Of a stretch of DNA of 64,000 nt, positions 57,058 to 64,000 are shown piece by piece; the first letter of the stretch is position 1; every line of letters begins with the position of its first letter. The notes under the pieces were generated by a model that saw nothing but the letters and a program-made list of their open reading frames with translations, had not been told where the DNA came from and searched no databases. The DNA lies in NCBI RefSeq assembly GCF_040869045.1, contig NC_090319.1:48022779-48086778 (forward strand). Direction: 5' to 3'. The translations under genes were made by a program, and so were the position numbers. This DNA comes from Eurosta solidaginis. Lineage: Eukaryota; Arthropoda; Insecta; Diptera; Tephritidae.

Positions 57058-57948
57058 ATTATACTCAGTTTGTTTTATCCGTCCGTCCGTCTTTCTCTGC
57101 ACACGATAACTTGAGTAAATATTGAGACATCTTATTGAAATTTTGTATTCTTGGCATTAATCCCCCATCGCTATTTAAAATGAACGAAATCGGATGATAC
57201 CCACGCCCACTTGTGATAAAATCAATTGTGCAAATATTATTAACCATAAATCAAAACCCGTTAAACCTATCATAACGAAATTCGACAGAAATTATGCCTT
57301 TACTATAAAGAATGCTTCGAAAAAAAATTTGCGAAATCGGTTACCGACCACAACCACTTTTATATAAATGATTTTTAAAGGGGTCGTGGATGAATAAAAC
57401 AAGCTAAACTCCTGCAAAAAAGATATTACATCATTTATCCATTATTTCTCAAGTAGAATTATAACAAGAAAAAGTAAAAAATTTAAATTTTTGAAAATAG
57501 GCATGGCACAGCTCCTTTTATGACCATAACTCGAAGAAAAATTATCGCATCGATATAAGATTGGGCACATATAATTTCTTTGTAGCAGGAGATATTTCTA
57601 GTAAAAATGGACGGTATCGGTTAAAGACCATGCCCACTTTTATATAAAATAAGTTTAAAAGGGTCGTAGACTAGAATAATAAGCTATACCTTAGAGAAAA
57701 ATAGTTTTATGTCAATGCTATTTCACTTACCAAGTTTCGTTTTAAGAGGAAAGCGGTAGGAATTTTTTTAATTGGCTGTGTCACGCCCTATTCAAATCAA
57801 GCATTACACAACATTGCTAGAGCCTCAAAAAAACAGCCATCATAACAAAAAACCAAAATGTAATTTATCTGAAATGAACTTACAATTGAAACTCGCGCTA
57901 AGTATATAATATTCGGTTACACCCGGACTTAGAAACCCTTACTTATTT
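57058..57948 (-). mobile_element. Diverged relative of the tandem-repeat/TIR element, no array
   Basis: Starts TATACTCAGTTTG and ends ATTCGGTTACACCCGGACTT with CCTTACTTATTT. The interior keeps CGTCCGTCCGTC, CCACGCCCACTTG and similar blocks but has no tandem units. Confidence 0.65.
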
Positions 57949-58009
57949 CCTTATAAATTAAAACTATTTTTTCATGGTTATAGGAATAATTTTCTTAATA
58001 AAAAGATGA

Positions 58010-58356
58010 TACAAAATTTTAAGCACTACCTTTATATAAACAGACCAAAAAATAGAAGACAATTTTTCTTTTAATACAGAGATAGTCTTGTTGAATTTTG
58101 ACTAAAAAACTTTAACAATAACTCTTGTAAAAGAATTTTGGGATTTAAAACTATAAAGGTGAATCTTTAAATTTAAGGCAAACCATGTACTTGGTTTTAA
58201 CTTATTGAATATTTAAAATTTAAACACATACTCTACCTTTATAATATTAAATCAAGTTTTTTAGTCAAAATTCAACAAGACTATGTCTGTATTAAAGGAA
58301 AAATTGCCTTCTATTTTTTGGTCCATTTATATAAAGGAAGTCCTTAAAATTTTTTT
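58010..58356. repeat. About 345-bp foldback with 100-bp arms
   Basis: TAGTCTTGTTGAATTTTGAC (58084) is inverted as GTCAAAATTCAACAAGACTA (58264). ACCTTTATATAAACAGACC pairs with GGTCCATTTATATAAAGG. Arms run 58013-58114 and 58254-58355. Non-coding inverted-repeat element. Confidence 0.8.
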
Positions 58357-58849
58357 TGATATTTTTATTTTCAATTTTTTAGTACTGCCTACAAAAAGGC
58401 AATTGCATCTTTGATTAGTAATTTAAGTAATTCCTAAGTGAAAATTCTTATCTTTATTTATTTGTTCAAAATAGCAAGATTTAATAGAATTAGTGGAATT
58501 TTCGCTGCCAATACTGGCGAAAACAACAGAATTCCTACTCGCATCATAACAAGAGAATTCCACCTCGTTTGTCAGCTACTTAATTTGCACAGCTGAAAAT
58601 CGTGGTGAAATTCGCATATGCCTGAAAATCTAAAAGAATCGTGGTGAAAGCCGCGTACGCCTAAAGGTATGCAAGGACGTGCTTTGAGTTGGGCCTTCAA
58701 CGAGGTGGAATTCTACGATACCTGCAACACTCAGGAGGCTAGCCATGAAGGTATGGCCTATTTTTCTAAATAGTTCGACTTGTGCGTTACGTAGATAAAA
58801 TTTTTTGATCAAACATTGCATTGTTTTAAACTATATTTCAGGTTTCAAG

Positions 58850-59660
58850 TTTCTAGGTATCCAGGGAGTTGGTTAAAAATCGATTGCAGGATTCCCAATT
58901 TAAAACTAGTTTTCTCGATATGTCGATCCATGCGCACCTAACGGAATTTTTTGAAAAAATATTGCATTGTCACCGGGTTCTGACTTACGGCCCAAGTTTC
59001 ATGTATCTAGCTCATCGGGAAGTTACTCGAAAATCGATCGCAAGATTCCACCCGTTTTTAAGGGATTTGCAGTTACCTTGACTAGCGCGCCACCTAGCGG
59101 GACTTTGTTTTCTATATGTTGTATTGTCACCAGGCCGCTAACTAAGTGCAAAGTTTCAAGTCTCTAAGTAACCGGGAAGTTAGTTAAAAATGGATTGAAC
59201 AATTCCAAAATTAAAATTTCTTTTCTTACTATCTCCATCCGCGTGCCACCTAGCGAATTTTTTTTTACCAAATGTATTGTCACCGGGTTCTGACCCACGG
59301 CCCAAGTTTCAAGTCTCTAGCTCAACGGCAAGTTACTCAAAAATCGATCGCAAGATTGCCTGCGTTTTTTCAGGGATTTTCGTTTATCTCGATTAGTCTG
59401 CCACCTGGTGGCATCTTGTTTCCGACGAATTGTAGTGCCATCGACTCGCAAATTATGTGCTAAGTTTCAAATCTCTGGATAACCGAAAAATTAAGTAAAA
59501 GTCGATCGCAAAATTTCCATTTTAAAATAAATTTTCTGTATATCTCGAACCGTGCGCCACCTAGCGGAATTTTTTTTTTTCACTTGCATTGTAATGTCTC
59601 TCAGATCTGAACTATGTTCTAAGTATCAAGTGTCTAGCGCAACGGGAAGTTACCGAAAAA
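58850..59660 (+). repeat. Tandem array of about 155-bp units, dimer about 307 bp
   Basis: GCCACCTAGCGG-like words occur near 59090, 59239, 59405 and 59560. CACCGGGTTCTGA recurs at about 58973 and 59280. AAGTTTCAAGTCTCTA and AAATCGATCGCAAGATT recur in step. About five units, alternating in two subtypes. Confidence 0.75.
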
Positions 59661-60257
59661 GATTTTTCCGTGGGTCAAAAATTCGTATGGAAATGAGGGG
59701 ACATACATGAAAGCGACTTAATATGAAGGTAAAAAAAATGACAAAAGGTTGAAACTCAATTGTAGGTAAAACTGTCACGGTCGTGAATTTCTAGTCGAGG
59801 TGCTACAGTCGAGTGATCGTTTTAACTGAGCTAACCGGTACAAGTAAATATTGTGAAAAATATTCAATCAAGTATTTTTGATGACGCTATGAAGAAAAAT
59901 ATTCCCCACAACTAATAAAAAGTTTTATTTACTTTGTTATGCCCGAAAATTTAGTTTCCTATATTTAAAAAGTCATGCACGCTTTCAGGTCTTCATTTTC
60001 TATCCTATTATCTTCTACTTTTTCTTCCTCATATATGGAATCGCTGTGCTTAATATTAAATACCTGCTTCAGTTGATCAACCTATTTCAATTTCTTTGGA
60101 GCTATATGAAACCTACGCAGTCGCAATTTTCAACATCGCATTCTTCCATTTATGTAACATACATATATGAATATAGTAAATTGAGACGTTCTCCTGCCAA
60201 ATAATATTTCTCCCCTCGATGTGTGTTTTCTCACACTAAAATAAGGCATTTGTAATA
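59661..60257. other. No gene recognised
   Basis: AT-rich spacer. Confidence 0.35.
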
Positions 60258-60289
60258 TTGCAGCTTCAAAAAAAAAAAAATGTAGCTTC

Positions 60290-60540
60290 TTGCATTTTCC
60301 TCCTCCTCTGCATGTTTGATCATTTTCTCCATTTAACTTTTCCGATTATTCCTTCTCTACTCACTCTTTCCCTTTCATTTTCATCATTCCTGTCTTCATT
60401 TCCTATCCCCCTCTCTCTTCAATTCCATTTCTCTCTCTTATTTTTCTTTACTGTTTTTGTACCTATGGCTTTCCGCATAACTCTCCCTTTCTTATTCGCT
60501 TTTTTCTTAACCACTGCCCCTTGTTAAAACCCCCACTAAC
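60290..60540 (+). repeat. Pyrimidine-rich tract
   Basis: About 250 bp dominated by C and T on the plus strand. The open frame 60258-60527 is a by-product of this composition. Confidence 0.7.
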
Positions 60541-60689
60541 ATATGCCATCGAATTTAATATGCATATTGTGAAAACACATTCTAGGGTCACCCTGGTCCA
60601 CATTATAACCTATCAGACCGAAATTTGTATAAGGTATTTTTGAACACTGGAAAAATCGGTACACGGTTAATAAGGACTACCCTAACGTG

Positions 60690-62310
60690 GGTCGTATGGT
60701 CCGATATCTCTCCTATCGCCATTGGCAAAGACGCTTGAAGCCATTTTGCTCCCTTATTTCCAAGCAAATTTGCAGCTAGCCTCTCATCAGCATGGCTTCA
60801 GAAAACTCCATAGCACTACCACCGCGCTAAATGCCATTAGTATCCAGATAAATTGCGATTTAAATCAATACCCCCACCATAAAACAGTACTCGTAGCGCT
60901 AGACCTATCAAAAGCTTTTGATACGGTCAACCATGGCTCGTTACTGCAAGACCTGGAAGGGTCTACCCTTCCCCCATGTCTGAAAAGGTGGTCCACCAAT
61001 TATCTGGGTGGTCGGCAGGCATCGGTGCAATTAGAAACGAAACATCAAAACCAAGGAGAATTAAACAAGGGGTGCCGGGGTGACAGGGTGGTGTCCTATC
61101 CCCAATTTTGTTTAATTTCTGCATATCTAAGCTAACTTCACCACAGGAAGGAGTCACAATCGTTTCCTACGCCGGTAACTGCACAATAATGGCCACAGGC
61201 CCAGGCCCAAAGATCGATGCGCTATGCAATAAAATAAACGGCTACCTCCCTGATCTCTCCAATTTTTCGCCTCGCGAAACCTGGCATTCTCACCAACTAA
61301 ATCTTCCGCGACCTTATTTACAACATGGACGTCCCAAATGTCGACCATTTTGAACATCCACGTCGATGGCACTACGCTACCGACTGTCCTACATCCCAAA
61401 ATCTTGGGTGTGACGTTTGATCAGGATCTACATTTTGGTGAGCACGCAGCCGCAATTGTTCCGAGAATTCAGAGCCGTAACAAAATCCTCAAATCCCTCG
61501 CTGGCAGTACCTGGGGAAAAGATGAAGAAACGCTCATGACTACATACAAAGCAATTAGCCAGCCGATTATGTGCTACGCGTCACCCATATGGTCGCCAAG
61601 CCTAAAAATTACCCACTGGAAGAAATTACAGGCCTGCCAAAATACTGCCCTTAGAATCGCCACGGGCTGTCTTCTTATGTCCCCAGAACACCATCTGTAT
61701 AATGAGGCGAGAATACTCCTTATCAGGGAGAGAAATTAGATGCTGACCAAACAGTTCCTGTTGAATACCCAGAAACCTGAACATCCCAACAGACATCTGA
61801 TTGATGAACCAGCACCGCCTAGGGGCTTAAGGAGTCGTCTCCGTAAGCATTTTGAGGAAATAGGGCACCTGAGAACCCAGCCGCATGAAGCGAAAAACAC
61901 AAGCAGTTCCTTGGTGAACTCCATAAACAGGCGTCGGAACTTTATGCCGGGAATTGCCCGGTTAATCCAGTACTTAAAGAAAAGTATCCAAAACTCGTGG
62001 AAGAGGAACGCATACTCCTCAGAGAAAGGCGTGTCACTTTTGCTCAACTTCGTTCTGGATACTGTAACAGGATAAACTCTTATCTATCCAGAACCAACCC
62101 CGACATAGAAAATGTATGCCCCGCTTGCAATGTGTCCCCACATGACACCAACCATCTCTTTAATTGTAATATGGAACCAACGCCTCTAACACCCCTTTCC
62201 TTATGGTCCACCCCTGTTGAAACGGCAAGTTTCTTTTGACTCCCGTTAGAGGATATTGATGAGAATTTGTGGTCGGTCGCGGCTATTAGGTTGCTACAAC
62301 AACAACAACT
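60690..62310 (+). pseudogene. Jockey-like non-LTR retrotransposon, 5'-truncated, inactive
   Basis: Homology starts in the reverse transcriptase (PISLLSPLAKTLE in one frame at about 60690). The frame 60722-61135 has SHQHGFRKLHSTTTAL and LVALDLSKAFDTVNH. A frameshift near 61070 leads to FNFCISKLTSPQEGVTIVSY. The catalytic YADD has become YAGN. LHPKILGVTFDQDLHF and YASPIWSPSL follow in 61338-61739, then a stop and another shift. The C-terminal Cys/His block CPACNVSPHDTNHLFNC (C-x2-C-x8-H-x4-C) is in 61997-62239. The end is GGTTGCTACAACAACAAC, a CAA-repeat tail. At least three frame breaks and loss of both catalytic aspartates make it dead. Confidence 0.8.
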
Positions 62311-62783
62311 ACCCTAACGCATATAACATCCATTTAAAGTTATTCTAGTATTAACATATTCACCAACATTTGAGGGTATTCATATATGTGTGAAATTATT
62401 ATAATCATTTCAATTAGTTTAATGTAACATATGCTATTAATGTTTGATAATTCCCAAAATATTATTACTGATATTGCTATTACCGATTTATGAGCTTATC
62501 ATATTTCCATTACTTTAAGGCAATCAATCATTAATTCAATTAACATACAATAAATAACAACCAAATGAAAACCATAAATATCGATAACACCAGATAGGCA
62601 AAACGTACATATATTTAGAATATGTATGGAACAAATAAGTTTCGAAATTATATTGAATTGAATGTAATGAAGTTTATTTTTGTTATTTGGAGAGAAATTT
62701 ACGATTGAATTGAGTTTGCATAACATCAAGGGCCGATTTGAGATGAAAACCATAAAAGCCACTTAACTTTAATTGTGGATTGC
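62311..62783. other. No gene recognised
   Basis: AT-rich spacer. Confidence 0.4.
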
Positions 62784-62796
62784 TATATAAATTGTA
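62784..62796. repeat. Left target duplication of SINE copy 3
   Basis: TATATAAATTGTA, repeated at 63165-63177. Confidence 0.8.
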
Positions 62797-63164
62797 TATA
62801 ACGACCACCGTGGTGTGATGGTAGCGTGCTCCGCCTACCATACCGTATGCCCTGGGTTCGCACCAAGAGCAAAGCAACATCAAAATTTTAGAAATAAGGT
62901 TTTTCAATTAGAAGACAATTTTTCTAAGCGGGGTCGCCCCTCGGCAGTGTTTGGCAAGCGCTCCGAATGTATTTCTGCTATGAAAAGCTCTCAGTGAAAA
63001 CTCATCTGCCTTGCAGATGCCGTTCGGAGTCGGCATAAAACATGTAGGTCCCGTCCGACCAATTTGTAGGGAAAATCAAGGAGAGCACGACGCAAATTGG
63101 AAGAGAAGCTCGGCCTTAGATCTCTTCGGAGGTTATCGCGCCTTACATTTATTTATTTTTTATT
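62797..63164 (+). mobile_element. tRNA-derived SINE, copy 3, with 13-bp target duplication
   Basis: Head ACGACCACCGTGGTGTGATG with box A-like GTGATGGTAGCGTGC and box B-like GGGTTCGCACC. Same body as the 40.6-kb copy and a TTTATTTATTTTTTA tail. The 13-bp direct repeats on both sides show target-primed insertion, so this copy gives the true SINE length, about 365 bp. Confidence 0.9.
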
Positions 63165-63177
63165 TATATAAATTGTA
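63165..63177. repeat. Right target duplication of SINE copy 3
   Basis: TATATAAATTGTA, identical to 62784-62796. Confidence 0.8.
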
Positions 63178-63699
63178 CTTATTTTAAGAGTACATCGGTG
63201 CGCTTTTCGTCAAACATTTCAGATCGGGAGATGCTTTAGATGAGCCAGCAGACAGCACTTGCACTTCGATCACTGAGCGGGTAGTGTCACGATTGGTGAC
63301 GGAAACCAAGATCGAATAGAAGACGAAGATTTTCTCACAGGTTAAATCGCAGAACCCGGATCAAATATTTTCTACCATGCCACAAGTTTCGAGAAGTAAG
63401 ATCGTGGAATGACTGAGAATAATATTGGGATGGTGCATAAGACTAAATCATTAAACACACAATAGGCTGATTGATGTGTACATAAAGTCCAACATGTAGA
63501 AAAAACTGATTTGCTCATGACAACATGCACACACCAAAGGCAACTCGGTATACACGGCACCACATAGGGTAGTAATAAACACAGAGAAATCCTTGGAATA
63601 TAAAGAGTGTGCCTATAAAGTCTTTTCAGACTTTTCTTGGGCTTGCAACTATGTCTTCAAACAGGCGATCATGAATGTTACGAAATCAGAGGGCATACG
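63178..63699. other. No gene recognised
   Basis: Less A/T-rich than most spacers. It may belong to the reverse-transcriptase remnant that follows. Confidence 0.3.
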
Positions 63700-64000
63700 C
63701 CTGCGGCAGGGCTTATACCCCACGTCTCCTGAGCATACTCACGAGTAACTCAGACTTTCGGTGTATGCATGTGACCTTGCACTTGTCAGAAGTGAAAATG
63801 ACCTTGTAACACTTAGCTCTTTAATGGATCTGCCGTTTCGGTATATACGTACCTTGGCATTTGATGTCAGGTTGACCGCCATTAGAAAATGTGTTTACTA
63901 ATGGGTGCAACGTCCCGAATTTGGCCAGGTCTAAGCCAGGAGAGATGACCATGCAGCTGTGTCCCGGCACAAAATATCTAGCAAACATTCTAGAGGATAG
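63700..64000 (+). pseudogene. Reverse-transcriptase remnant running off the window
   Basis: A reading with VYACDLALVRSENDLVTLSS followed by MDLPFRYIRTLAFDV looks like the YADDLALV block of R1/jockey-type polymerases, with YADD changed to YACD. Stops follow at about 63900 and later. Confidence 0.4.

Noticed and set aside
60258..60527. 89-residue frame rich in Ser, Phe and Leu resembling a membrane protein
   Set aside because: Product of a pyrimidine-rich tract. Hydrophobic composition follows from T/C codons.

Overview
The window looks like a piece of an AT-rich, transposon-packed dipteran genome, most likely a tephritid fruit fly. I infer this from the element families I recognise (R1-like and RNase H-bearing non-LTR elements, tRNA-headed SINEs, a CsRn1-type LTR element with a tRNA-Trp primer site) and the many CATACATATGTA-type stretches. 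There is no sign of bacterial gene organisation. Almost all open frames are transposon remnants or chance frames in simple sequence. I see only one good candidate for a host protein gene, an intronless 402-residue minus-strand frame at 44064-45272.

Layout. 1-565: minus-strand remnant of an uncharacterised protein. 0.8-12.6 kb: hairpins, foldbacks and MITE-like elements among non-LTR fragments. 12.6-19.7 kb: an old minus-strand RNase H-bearing non-LTR copy, split by a 5'-truncated R1-like element (549-codon frame, 45-base A tract) that is followed directly by a 3.7-kb element holding about 18 tandem copies of a 126-130 bp unit. A 12-bp direct repeat flanks the whole composite. 20-23.5 kb: more non-LTR pseudogenes. 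24.4-26.7 kb: five 448-bp tandem units in A-B-A-B-A order, each with a tRNA-like segment. 29.3 kb: solo LTR. 34.4-39.5 kb: an apparently intact, recent Ty3/gypsy element of CsRn1 type, nested inside an older minus-strand non-LTR fragment. 40.6-41.4 kb: a SINE with a solo LTR in its tail. 43.1-46.5 kb: the host-like gene, with degenerate 11-bp TTATCGA arrays on both sides. 47.3 kb: a candidate hammerhead ribozyme fold. 50.1-51.6 kb: an R4/Dong-like fragment embedded in TAAAA repeats. 51.7-64 kb: further non-LTR copies, three copies of the tandem-repeat/TIR element family or its derivatives, two more SINEs, a 155-bp tandem array and a jockey-like pseudogene.

The strongest functional unit is the LTR retrotransposon: LTRs with one difference in 328 bp, 4-bp target duplication, primer site, polypurine tract, gag with a CHCC knuckle, and a pol frame with all catalytic residues visible. 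The most unusual structures are the dimeric 448-bp array, the dispersed CGATAA 11-bp array family with an associated CCTTT tract, the R1/tandem-repeat composite, and the hammerhead-like fold. Family names are from memory of motifs; no database search was run.
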